From CAADGY01 sp900696665 (GTDB taxonomy: Bacteria > Acidobacteriota > Terriglobia > Bryobacterales > Bryobacteraceae), in assembly GCA_035063885.1 (NCBI GenBank), contig JAPSFM010000004.1, positions 62,001 through 126,000 on the forward strand: a DNA stretch of 64,000 nt. Reading direction: 5' to 3'. A program made the position numbers and the translations under genes. The notes under the pieces are model-generated. The model searched no databases. It saw only the letters and a list, made by a program, of their open reading frames with translations, and was not told where the DNA came from. Below, in pieces: positions 42,595-50,468 of the stretch; positions within the stretch are counted from its first letter, which is position 1, and each line of letters starts with the position of its first letter.

Positions 42595-42714
42595 AGCAGC
42601 AACTCCGTCAAATGGATGCTTACCCGAACCGCCGCCATTGGCATAGCTCCGGCGGTATCCCAGATGATGTTCGACTAACTAACGCGAGGAACCAGACCTC
42701 TTTGGATCACGGTG

Positions 42715-44487
42715 CTATTTTGCGGCTGCGGCGGTCCGGAAGTGGAAGACGGAACCCCACCGGCCGGTATCGCCATGAACGTTGCGAGCGCGCACCTTCC
42801 AGTAGTACGTTGTGCCTGGATTCAAAAAAGTCTGCGGCACCGTCCATTCTGTTTTCGCCGTGCCAGTGTTCTGGTGAAGAGTGGGCGAAAGCGGCCAACG
42901 GCAGTCAGGGCGCAAACTCACCATTACCTGGTAATCGACGATTTCGCCCGGAGCATTATCCGTTGGGGCATTCCATTTCAGAACCGGCGCAAGCGTCCGC
43001 ACTTCCCCGCCATCGCGCGGGGTGGATGCCACGGTGATCGCGGCGGGTGGACGGCGGTCGTGAACTTCCCGCCAGCGGTGAGTAATCCGGACGCGCCGGC
43101 CCGCCGCCGACTCATCGCGGAATCGCACTAGATTTTTTCCAAGCGACAAGGCAGGTAGAGAATGCGGAGAGACCTGAAGATCCGTCACTACTCGTATTCG
43201 TTCCAACCCCACCTGCGACGGCGGATCTGATTTTGCATTCCCGCGCAGGTTAAAGCCGATAGTGTAGTTGTAAACCACGCCGGATCGCATGATATTGGGG
43301 TCGAGATCAAACTCGACGTCTCTTGTGCCCTTCCCCCACTGGAACGTATAGAGGTTTCCGCCTCCCCAGCCGGGTTCTCCATAAAAAATGGCCGCCTGGT
43401 CGAGGCCGGAGTTCCCCTCCTTTACGAGCGTGCACCACAAGCGTCCGCCGATGATCGGATAGGAGCTGTGGATCGGGATGGTAAAGCGCGACGGACGTGT
43501 GTGCCGTTCGTCCTGCAAGTCCGCAACGTGCACGGGCAGACCGCGTCCGTCCTCGGCGCGCGTGGCAATATTGTCTATCACATGGATGTAGGCCTTGAGA
43601 TCCACCCGCTTCAAGTCGGGTTCCCAGATCAATTGCCCGTTCGCATACGTCGAGGGGACTTCCGGGCGTTTGTCGCGGCCCTCAAACTTACCCAGCACCG
43701 GCTTCCACCACCGGACCAGCTTTTCACCGGGTTTCAGCGACATCGCCATGGTGTGGTTCTTTTCGATCTCGCCGTCATAGGCATGCTCTTCGAAGTTGTC
43801 CTTCGCCGTCACCAGGTATTGCACCAGTTCCTCATTGTGCTCGCGTGTGTCCGGCTGGCGGAACCATGGATCGTGCGAATGGATGGTGCGCTCGATGAGG
43901 GTTCTGTCCTTTTCAAGCTCCGCCAGACTCGCGATAGTGCGGTTGTCCCGGTTCAGGTAGAACACTTTCACGTTGGCGTCCAGCATGTGCCAGGCGCCGT
44001 CGTAAAACACTTCGGAAACCGTGTGTCCCCACAATTCCTGCACACGCGCCTTCAATCCTGCCGCGGTCCAGAGCGCCTTCATCCAGGCAGAGGTGTGCCC
44101 GCAGATGCCGTATCCATAGCCGTTCATCGCACGCACCGGATGCAGCGCGGAGCGGTCGTGGGGCGATCGCTGGTAGCGTTTGTACAACACCCACTGAAAG
44201 AGCGCCATCGCCTTCTCCTCGCCGGTGGTTAGGCCGCGCGTTACCTCATCGGCAATCGATTTCACGTCGTACCAGTCGAACTTCCCGTTCACGGTAACGC
44301 GGGGTGAAATCACTGGGGCGTCGCCCAGATTTTCCAGTTCAATAGCGAGGTTCTCCGGATCCATCGTGCCGGCCACGTCGATCGTGTAAGTGGCGTCTGA
44401 AGCATCGACGATGACAGAGTGCTCTTTAACACTCTCCGCCGCCCATAGCGGGACGAGGCAAAGTGAGACGAGTGCCAGGCGATTCAT
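42715..44487 (-). CDS. Exported transglutaminase-like protein with C-terminal Fn3-like domain
   Basis: The protein has 590 residues with a signal peptide (LALVSLCLVPLWA). The transglutaminase/papain-like core spans about 75-175. The triad is C129 in GICGHTSAW, H155 in LWGHTVSEV and D170 in AWHMLD. A long central region (about 190-430) has no assignment. The C-terminus shows a fibronectin-III-like pattern (PVLKWNAPTD, DYQVMVSL, TTYYWKVRARN). Bacterial members act as cysteine peptidases or amidases rather than cross-linkers. The gene follows the esterase by 12 bases in an SDR-esterase-transglutaminase unit. The substrate is unknown. Confidence 0.85.
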   Translation of the reverse strand: MNRLALVSLCLVPLWAAESVKEHSVIVDASDATYTIDVAGTMDPENLAIELENLGDAPVISPRVTVNGKFDWYDVKSIADEVTRGLTTGEEKAMALFQWVLYKRYQRSPHDRSALHPVRAMNGYGYGICGHTSAWMKALWTAAGLKARVQELWGHTVSEVFYDGAWHMLDANVKVFYLNRDNRTIASLAELEKDRTLIERTIHSHDPWFRQPDTREHNEELVQYLVTAKDNFEEHAYDGEIEKNHTMAMSLKPGEKLVRWWKPVLGKFEGRDKRPEVPSTYANGQLIWEPDLKRVDLKAYIHVIDNIATRAEDGRGLPVHVADLQDERHTRPSRFTIPIHSSYPIIGGRLWCTLVKEGNSGLDQAAIFYGEPGWGGGNLYTFQWGKGTRDVEFDLDPNIMRSGVVYNYTIGFNLRGNAKSDPPSQVGLERIRVVTDLQVSPHSLPALSLGKNLVRFRDESAAGRRVRITHRWREVHDRRPPAAITVASTPRDGGEVRTLAPVLKWNAPTDNAPGEIVDYQVMVSLRPDCRWPLSPTLHQNTGTAKTEWTVPQTFLNPGTTYYWKVRARNVHGDTGRWGSVFHFRTAAAAK

Positions 44488-44499
44488 GCCACTCCTTCG

Positions 44500-45582
44500 C
44501 TAGCGCAGGTGCCGATCGAAAAGCGAATACGCGATCTCGCGCATGGCATCCGGAAAATCGTGGTCGCAGTCGGGGTGCTCCACCCGCAGATTCTCCGGTT
44601 TGCCGTACAACTTATAAACAGGCCGCGCCGCGGCGGCAATCCGGTCGACGCTCTGCCATTTGAAGTTGTCGTCTTTAAGCGGCGCACTGATGAAACACAT
44701 CCGCGGCGCCAGCGCTCCGATCATCTCGTGAAAGTCAAACGGAATGTCCTGGAGCCGGTCTTTGTAGGCGAGCAGCCCAGGCATATAACGGTCACTGGTC
44801 CAGCCGCGAATATCGCCATCTTTATAGTCCAGATAGGAATCGAGGCCGCAACTCGAAACAATCACCTGAATTCGGGAATCGAAGACAGCCGTGAATACCG
44901 AATTGTGTCCACCTAGCGAGTGCCCGATAGCGCCGTAAGCGCCCTTGCGCACAAAGGGAAGGGTCTCCAGCAAATCCAACCCACGCATATTATCCCAGAT
45001 CGCCTTCATGGTACCGCTCCGATAGCCGAGCGCCTTCCAGTCGGGCTGATAGCCGGCCAGTTGCGGATACGACGGCGCCAGAGTCACATAACCGCGCTGC
45101 GCCAGTTCCGATGCATACTGCCGGTTCGGACCGCCGCCAAGCCCCACCACGACCTTGTGGCCAATCTTGTTATCGGTTGGGTGCAGGCACAGCACCGCCG
45201 GTGCCCGCTTGCCCGAGCCGAGCAATGCCTTGGGGACCAGCAAATAAGCCGGCACGCGCCCGCCAGGCTCGGCGGCGTAAGTGATCAAGCGCCGCACATA
45301 GGTTCCGGCATCGGCCTCTTCTTCCGTTCGAACATCGAACGGGCAACGCTTTTCGCGTCCGGGCAGCGGCCCCATCACTTCCTGCATGCCGCGCAGGATT
45401 TCAGCCCGCCTATTCAGCCAATCACCGAGTGTCCGCACCGGCTTCACCTGCCCGGTGGCGTCGCGGTAGACAAGAAGTTGGTTGCGATCCAGGCGCTCCG
45501 GCCGGTCTTGAGCCCGGCCTGCTCCCGCGAAGCTGAAACCGAAGGCCGAGTATAAGAATTCACGGCGGACAATTTCGGTCAT
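44500..45582 (-). CDS. Alpha/beta hydrolase (acetyl-xylan-esterase/dienelactone-hydrolase-like) with Tat-like signal
   Basis: The protein has 360 residues. The N-terminus IVRREFLYSAFGFSFAGAG resembles a Tat signal. Features of the hydrolase fold are LLVPKALLGSG, APAVLCLHPTDNKIG (oxyanion strand) and the nucleophile elbow AIGHSLGGHNS with S222. An acid is probable around the SAPLKDDNFKW strand and a histidine in HPDCDHDFP. It probably deacylates a polysaccharide or another ester in the periplasm. It lies between the SDR gene (18-base gap) and the transglutaminase-like gene. Confidence 0.86.
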   Translation of the reverse strand: MTEIVRREFLYSAFGFSFAGAGRAQDRPERLDRNQLLVYRDATGQVKPVRTLGDWLNRRAEILRGMQEVMGPLPGREKRCPFDVRTEEEADAGTYVRRLITYAAEPGGRVPAYLLVPKALLGSGKRAPAVLCLHPTDNKIGHKVVVGLGGGPNRQYASELAQRGYVTLAPSYPQLAGYQPDWKALGYRSGTMKAIWDNMRGLDLLETLPFVRKGAYGAIGHSLGGHNSVFTAVFDSRIQVIVSSCGLDSYLDYKDGDIRGWTSDRYMPGLLAYKDRLQDIPFDFHEMIGALAPRMCFISAPLKDDNFKWQSVDRIAAAARPVYKLYGKPENLRVEHPDCDHDFPDAMREIAYSLFDRHLR

Positions 45583-45600
45583 ATTAACCTCACTACGTTA

Positions 45601-46380
45601 TCACCCTTTCGGTGATCCGCCGAGCAGCGTTAACAGGCCGCCATCCACCGTCCAGGCTGATCCGGTAACGAAACTCGAACTGGAATGGGCTAGAAAGAGA
45701 ATCACGTGTGCGATCTCCTCCGGCCGCGCTATCCGGCCCAACGGATGCATGGCAACGCACGCTTCATACACGGCGGCGGGATCTGGGGCAAGCCCCGCGG
45801 CCCACTCGAGCATCGGCGTGTCTACTGTGCCGGGACAGACCGCATTCACGCGCACTCCATTCGGTGCGAAATCCACGGCCATGGAACGCGTCAAGCCCAG
45901 CATGCCGTGCTTGCTTACCGTATAGGCCAATACGTTCTTCTGCGTAGCCATTCCCTGCACGGACGAGACATTGACGATGGCGCCCTGCCGCACGATCAAG
46001 TACGGCAGGGCGGCGCGCGCGGCCAGCCAGGCACCCTTGAGATTCACGTCCAGGACCCGGTCCCATTCTTCCTCCGTGGTATCGAGGGCGTTTCCGTAGC
46101 GCTGGATGCCGGCGGATACAATGAGAGCATCTATGCCGCCGGAACGCTCCGCCTCAGAAGAAACGGCAGCGTCGATCTCCGCGAATTTAGAAATGTCGGC
46201 CGTATAGGCCGCGGCAACGCCGTCTTCGTTTCGAATCGCCGCAGCGGTTTCCTCCGCCCGTTCTCCGTTCTGGTCCACGACTGCCACACGCGCACCGCGC
46301 AAGGCCAGCAATCCCGCCGCCGCCCTGCCAATACCCGAGCCGCCTCCCGCCACAACTACACATTTGCCATCAAATCGCAT
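45601..46380 (-). CDS. Short-chain dehydrogenase/reductase (SDR)
   Basis: The protein has 259 residues from the ATG at 46380 with GGAG 7 bases upstream; a longer frame upstream lacks support. It is a classical SDR: VVVAGGGSGIGRA (8-20), D62 in TADIS, NAG-like VSAGIQ, serine S139/S140 in IVNVSSVQG, and Y153/K157 in AYTVSKHG. The C-terminus TGSAWTVDGGLL is typical. It should oxidise or reduce a sugar, steroid or other secondary alcohol with NAD(P). It may form one transcript with the downstream esterase. It begins 50 bases after the T6SS immunity-candidate gene, so readthrough from the T6SS operon is possible. Confidence 0.92.
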   Translation of the reverse strand: MRFDGKCVVVAGGGSGIGRAAAGLLALRGARVAVVDQNGERAEETAAAIRNEDGVAAAYTADISKFAEIDAAVSSEAERSGGIDALIVSAGIQRYGNALDTTEEEWDRVLDVNLKGAWLAARAALPYLIVRQGAIVNVSSVQGMATQKNVLAYTVSKHGMLGLTRSMAVDFAPNGVRVNAVCPGTVDTPMLEWAAGLAPDPAAVYEACVAMHPLGRIARPEEIAHVILFLAHSSSSFVTGSAWTVDGGLLTLLGGSPKG

Positions 46381-46430
46381 TCGGGGTCTCCTATGTCGAA
46401 TATAGTCATAGTGGCACGAGTTCCCGCGGC

Positions 46431-47315
46431 CTACAGCGTCTGCAATTCGGCGCGGTACTTTTCGATTACACGCTCGAGAAGGGGATCGGGCGGAGGCGAC
46501 TGTGGTTCGTACAGGACTCCAAGAGGGGAATCGAGGAGCGGGTGTGAGACCTCTGGCATGCTGAGGCCCAACGCCTGGCGCAACCGGAGCACGGCCAGAA
46601 TCTCCACCGGATAGAGGCGCCACGCCTCATTTGTGTACTCGTAATACTGCTCGCTATCCAGATCGCCGCTCAACTGGGTGTGGAAGTCGCAGGCGGCTTT
46701 CACTGCCGCGGTGAAAGCAACTTCATCCTGAAGCGACCATGTGTCCAGCAGCCTCCGGTAATCGCCGGGATCGGCAGCATCGCGCCTGTATTGAGGCAAC
46801 GGCTGCCGCCGCCACCGGCTATATAGCTGCATCATGAAAGATCCCAGGACGCTCGCACCTTCTCCCGAGACCATGCCCTCCGCAATGCCGGCAGCCAATA
46901 TCCGCCCTACGGTGGCGGCTTCGTCGAGTCGTCCGAGCGCGAGCGCGTGCGCCATCAGAAGGCCGGTTTCACTGAATCGGAACGCCGCACGGCGCTTCTT
47001 GCCCGCCCCCTGAAGGAAGATTGCGCTGCGAATACGGAATTGCCAGAAGTTATACAGGTGCGCGCGATTCATGCCGGCAGGCGCGTCCGGCTTCCTTTCA
47101 AGAAGATCGATCAGCACCCGGCGCAGCCGCCAAAGGAAGATCCACAACAACTCGGACGCAGCGTCCCCTCCATCGCTGCCGCCATGCCAGCTCAGATAGC
47201 TTTCGATCTCCGCTGCAGGTTGCACCACCAGGTTTTCGTGATTGCTCTCATCCGCTAGCCATGTGCGGATAATCTGTTCGAGTTCCCCGGCATTCCAGTT
47301 CGGGTTCACACTCAT
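46431..47315 (-). CDS. Candidate immunity protein of the T6SS nuclease-like effector
   Basis: The protein has 294 residues from the ATG at 47315, which overlaps the effector stop as ATGA; an upstream TTG is less likely. It is mainly helical and acidic-to-neutral, with no signal peptide or TM. Notable stretches are ELLWIFLWRLRRVLIDLLE, MVSGEGASVLGSFMMQLYSRW and VSHPLLDSPLG. I recognise no catalytic motif. Cytosolic location, size, and direct coupling to a PD-(D/E)XK-type toxin candidate are what an immunity protein would show. The resemblance is contextual only, and it might instead be another T6SS accessory protein. Confidence 0.6.
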   Translation of the reverse strand: MSVNPNWNAGELEQIIRTWLADESNHENLVVQPAAEIESYLSWHGGSDGGDAASELLWIFLWRLRRVLIDLLERKPDAPAGMNRAHLYNFWQFRIRSAIFLQGAGKKRRAAFRFSETGLLMAHALALGRLDEAATVGRILAAGIAEGMVSGEGASVLGSFMMQLYSRWRRQPLPQYRRDAADPGDYRRLLDTWSLQDEVAFTAAVKAACDFHTQLSGDLDSEQYYEYTNEAWRLYPVEILAVLRLRQALGLSMPEVSHPLLDSPLGVLYEPQSPPPDPLLERVIEKYRAELQTL

Positions 47316-48475
47316 TCTCTTTTCCAATCTTCGAATACCAGAACGGGCGAACCACTCTTCCCCAACTGCGGCATGTAAACGTTGGCTTTCAGGTATCGCT
47401 CGTCCCCTGTCATGTCGTCCAGCAACTCACAAATGACTTTCTTTGTATCATCGTCGGGCGGGGGCCAACCGTGCGTTCCCTCCAGGGCGCGTTCCAGGCG
47501 CAACCTCGCAAATCCCTCCGCATCGCGCTGCGCCTGCTGTAGTTTGCCTGCAACATCCCGGGTTGTCGTCTTAACTTCCAGGAAGCAGAGCCGGCCCGAA
47601 CCAGGATGCCGCGCAATGATATCAATGCCGTTACCGGAGTTGTTGTGCAGGGATTTCAGCACGTCAAAGCCCTGCTTCTTCAGACATTCGATGACGGCGC
47701 CTTCGCCCATTGCGCCCATCTCGGCCGCGATCATATAGCTATAGGTGCTGGCGTCGTCTACCGCCCAGCGCTCGTCGATGACATCCCCCGTGTCCCAGCG
47801 GCTGTACGTCATGTCCACCGGATCCGTAGGTTTCACCTTTGGAGGGAACATCACGTCAGCTTTGATGTACTGTACTTCCGGTGGAGGGCCTTTCGTCACT
47901 AGACGGTAGAGCCGCTTGGCCGTCGCCACATCGTCGTCTGACAAGCGCGCGAACCGCCCGTTGCGCGATGCCGCGTCGGCAAGGCACGCCAGTACGAAAT
48001 CTTCGGGGTCCTTCTGGGCTTTTGAAAGCACCCCCGGTTTCCCGGTCTCCGTCGTTTTCACCTCGAAGAAATAGAGGCTGCCGCCGGGCGCTTCCACAAT
48101 GATGTCAATACCGTTATCGCTCTCGTTCTTAATCTGGTTTACGTTCTCGCGCGTGAGCTTGTTACCATCGAAACCGTTTCCCACCAGGTCGACGATCACC
48201 AGTTGCTCACCGAGCGTTCCCAGCCACCAGTCCGGCATCTGTACTTTTTTCTGGGCGCTACAGGCTTTGGTGAGGTCTTTGGCGATGGAGAGTCCGCTCC
48301 CGGTGTCCTGCACCATGGCGCCACTCCCGGAGATAATCTGCTCAGCCGTATAGTCGACCGCCTTCTTCCGGCAGGTCCGCTTCGCTTCCGGCTTTTTGAA
48401 GTCCCCCGATTCGGCGATGGTGCGCCTGGCCTTCTCCTTCGCTCTTCCCAGCTTCGCCTGCTTACCATTCGGCAC
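47312..48475 (-). CDS. Putative T6SS DNase effector with two tandem PD-(D/E)XK-like domains
   Basis: The protein has 387 residues from a GTG at 48475. A basic N-terminus (1-75) is followed by two copies of one domain. Copy 1 (about 85-230) has E90, D124 in NGIDIIVEAP and E138-x-K140 in FFEVKTTE. Copy 2 (about 255-387) has E258, D285 in NGIDIIARHP and E300-x-K302 in LEVKTTTR. Both also share an AQxD-x-E-F segment and a YIKADV/YLKANV strand. This is the PD-(D/E)XK nuclease arrangement with full catalytic sets in both copies. It lies behind vgrG, PAAR and a DUF4123 chaperone and before a coupled gene, so it is probably a delivered DNase. Activity is inferred. Confidence 0.75.
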   Translation of the reverse strand: MPNGKQAKLGRAKEKARRTIAESGDFKKPEAKRTCRKKAVDYTAEQIISGSGAMVQDTGSGLSIAKDLTKACSAQKKVQMPDWWLGTLGEQLVIVDLVGNGFDGNKLTRENVNQIKNESDNGIDIIVEAPGGSLYFFEVKTTETGKPGVLSKAQKDPEDFVLACLADAASRNGRFARLSDDDVATAKRLYRLVTKGPPPEVQYIKADVMFPPKVKPTDPVDMTYSRWDTGDVIDERWAVDDASTYSYMIAAEMGAMGEGAVIECLKKQGFDVLKSLHNNSGNGIDIIARHPGSGRLCFLEVKTTTRDVAGKLQQAQRDAEGFARLRLERALEGTHGWPPPDDDTKKVICELLDDMTGDERYLKANVYMPQLGKSGSPVLVFEDWKRE

Positions 48476-48478
48476 GGC

Positions 48479-48877
48479 TCAGCCTCCCTGCCCGCGCGCC
48501 GTCCACGCCCGTTCGTCCCCCAACGATTCCGCCTGCTCCCAATCGTCCTCGGAGGTGCGGTGTATCAGTTCGTCCATCCTGCGTGCGGGAGATATCGAAG
48601 CGTCCGTTAAAACAGCATGGATCGCAGGATGCTCGTCGAAGTTCGGAGCGATCTCAAACATCAGTCCCACGAATGCTGTCAGGCCCGGGCCGCCGCCGAT
48701 TCCATATGTTCGCGCGCGCGCGAGGCCCTTTTCGATGCGAGCACGCAATTCCACATCCGGGAGTTCGCCGATGCATTCGCGGTGGTGTTTGTTCAGATGG
48801 CGGACGATGTCCTCTATAAACTGCTCCTCGGCATGCTTCTTGAAAGCCTCCATCTGAGCGTTTCGAATGACCAGCAT
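48479..48877 (-). CDS. Small T6SS-associated accessory protein
   Basis: The protein has 132 residues. The ATG shares one base with the upstream stop (TGATG), showing coupling to the FHA-DUF4123 gene. MLVIRNAQMEAFKKHAEEQF is a start I know from small proteins encoded beside vgrG/DUF4123 genes; the rest is helical and charged (VELRARIEKGLARARTYGIG, GLMFEIAPNFDEHP). It probably helps load the effector or PAAR complex. It lies between the chaperone-like protein and the nuclease-like effector, and no enzymatic motif is seen. Confidence 0.75.
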   Translation of the reverse strand: MLVIRNAQMEAFKKHAEEQFIEDIVRHLNKHHRECIGELPDVELRARIEKGLARARTYGIGGGPGLTAFVGLMFEIAPNFDEHPAIHAVLTDASISPARRMDELIHRTSEDDWEQAESLGDERAWTARGQGG

Positions 48878-49743
48878 CAGGAGCCCTCTTCGCTGTTCCC
48901 GGGCGCTGGGCCGGATTCAGCCCGGATCACTTCACGGGTGACGCCATTCGCGCCCGGCACAAATCGGATGACCCTTCCAGGGTCGCGGTCTTCGACCAGA
49001 TAAGAGCCGATAGGCCCGAAAAACGCCTGGGTTTCGGCGGAATTGCAGGTCGGCAGATAGATCCGCAACACGCGGGGATCATAGAAACGGAAATACAGCT
49101 TCTCGCCATCTTCAGTCTTCACCGTAAGGAAGCGCCGCAAGTGCCGCCGTAGCGCGGCAAATGTCTCCCCGCAAGTAAGGAAGACACCCCACGCATTGCC
49201 CCAGCCGCTATCCACCAACTCGGCAAGCAGCCGGCCTTCGGGCGGAAGGGGACACAGGTAAGGGGCGAAGTCCACCAGCGCTTCAGCATGCGGGCCTTCG
49301 AACAGCGAGTCGAACTCTTCCCCAAACGCACGTACTTTTCCCAGCAACATCGGATCCCGCGCCGCATCCAGAATAGCGAAGAGTCCCGGCTGCGCTCGCA
49401 GGAGACGCAGCACGGCTTGCTTGAGTTCACCCGCGGCCGGTCCATCGCCGGAGATGGAGACCACCAACTTGGTTCGCCCGGCGTCGATCCGGTCTCCGCC
49501 TTCGAGGCGGCACTCCGTGACGCGCCGGCCATTTACAAGCGTGCCGTTCGAGCTGCCGAGATCCCTGACCCATAGCGAGGGACCACGAAATTCCAGCAGG
49601 CAGTGGAGCGACGATAGAAACAAATCGTCGGTAACCCGAAACTCGGCTTTTGCACCTCTGCCTATCGTGATACTCTGGCCTGACTGCAACTTCAGGCTCT
49701 CACCGGCGCGCGGCCCGGCATCGATCGTTATTGTCGCGAGCAT
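48877..49743 (-). CDS. FHA-DUF4123 fusion, probable T6SS effector chaperone
   Basis: The protein has 288 residues. Residues 1-98 form an FHA phosphothreonine-binding domain: SITIGRG with the conserved Gly-Arg, SSLHCLLEF, and DLGSSNGTLVNGR (61-73). Residues about 110-270 match DUF4123, the effector-chaperone (Tap/TEC) family: LFAILDAARDP, then KLYFRFYDPRVLRIYLPTC. DUF4123 proteins tether effectors to VgrG/PAAR. FHA domains occur in T6SS regulators (Fha/TagH), so this single protein could link phospho-signalling to effector loading. It lies directly behind PAAR and in front of the effector pair. Confidence 0.85.
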   Translation of the reverse strand: MLATITIDAGPRAGESLKLQSGQSITIGRGAKAEFRVTDDLFLSSLHCLLEFRGPSLWVRDLGSSNGTLVNGRRVTECRLEGGDRIDAGRTKLVVSISGDGPAAGELKQAVLRLLRAQPGLFAILDAARDPMLLGKVRAFGEEFDSLFEGPHAEALVDFAPYLCPLPPEGRLLAELVDSGWGNAWGVFLTCGETFAALRRHLRRFLTVKTEDGEKLYFRFYDPRVLRIYLPTCNSAETQAFFGPIGSYLVEDRDPGRVIRFVPGANGVTREVIRAESGPAPGNSEEGS

Positions 49744-49763
49744 CTCAACTCAGCTTGGGGATC

Positions 49764-50459
49764 CTATTCGAGACAGATTTCGCAGAATGCGTCTCCGGTC
49801 TCCGCGGCTTCAGCGAGCGCGTTTCCGAAACGAGGAACGCCGCCCGTTTCTGTGCTGACCTGCGTTCCAGCGCCTTCCTGGGGGCTTGTGCCGGATGCCT
49901 GACCGGTGCCGGATTCACCCCGGCCTTGTCCACCGCCACCTTCGGCGGACGGGTTTCCGCCGCCTGTGTTGCCAATGATCACGGTGGGCTCGCCACGTAT
50001 GATCTTATTGGGTGGTCCGACAGCTTCGAGGATCGTGTCGCCCATGCGGCACGCCGGCATGTTATTGATGAGCACCGTGGGAGAGCCGTCTATTACCACG
50101 CCGGGGCCGTGAGGAGGCGCAGGCAACGGCGTGCTGCACATGTGTATGTCGGCGCCTGCGCCGACGCTTGAAATCATGTACCCCATCGTTTCGGCTGCCG
50201 TCGCTTTAGTGGTCTCTTCAGCCGCTTTCGCCACAGGCGCCCCTGGGGTGCCCGCCGCAGCCGCAGTAGCCGCTTCCGCGGTCCGAATCGCAACATCCGA
50301 TGTCTGCTTGGCCGCTTGAAGCCCCACAACGGCCGCGCCGGGAATACCACGCCATGCGGGCAGCCCGCCTATAATGACGTCCGGACTCCCGGGCCCCTGG
50401 GTCAGCACCGGGGGAAGCAAATGGGTGACGTTATCGGTGATGCGCGCTGCCGGTGGCAT
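49764..50459 (-). CDS. PAAR-domain T6SS spike-tip protein with C-terminal tail
   Basis: The protein has 231 residues. PAAR-type segments are ARITDNVTHLLPPVL with GPGSPDVIIGGLPAW near the start, and PPHGPGVVIDGSPTVLINN with CRMGDTILEA later. They are separated by an Ala-rich helical insert (about 45-95). A Gly/Ser-rich linker (about 165-210) leads to a short acidic end (GDAFCEICLE). The PAAR cone sharpens VgrG and carries cargo. The gene is 9 bases after vgrG. The tail may bind the DUF4123 chaperone, which is an inference. Confidence 0.9.
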   Translation of the reverse strand: MPPAARITDNVTHLLPPVLTQGPGSPDVIIGGLPAWRGIPGAAVVGLQAAKQTSDVAIRTAEAATAAAAGTPGAPVAKAAEETTKATAAETMGYMISSVGAGADIHMCSTPLPAPPHGPGVVIDGSPTVLINNMPACRMGDTILEAVGPPNKIIRGEPTVIIGNTGGGNPSAEGGGGQGRGESGTGQASGTSPQEGAGTQVSTETGGVPRFGNALAEAAETGDAFCEICLE

Positions 50460-50468
50460 CTACTCCTC

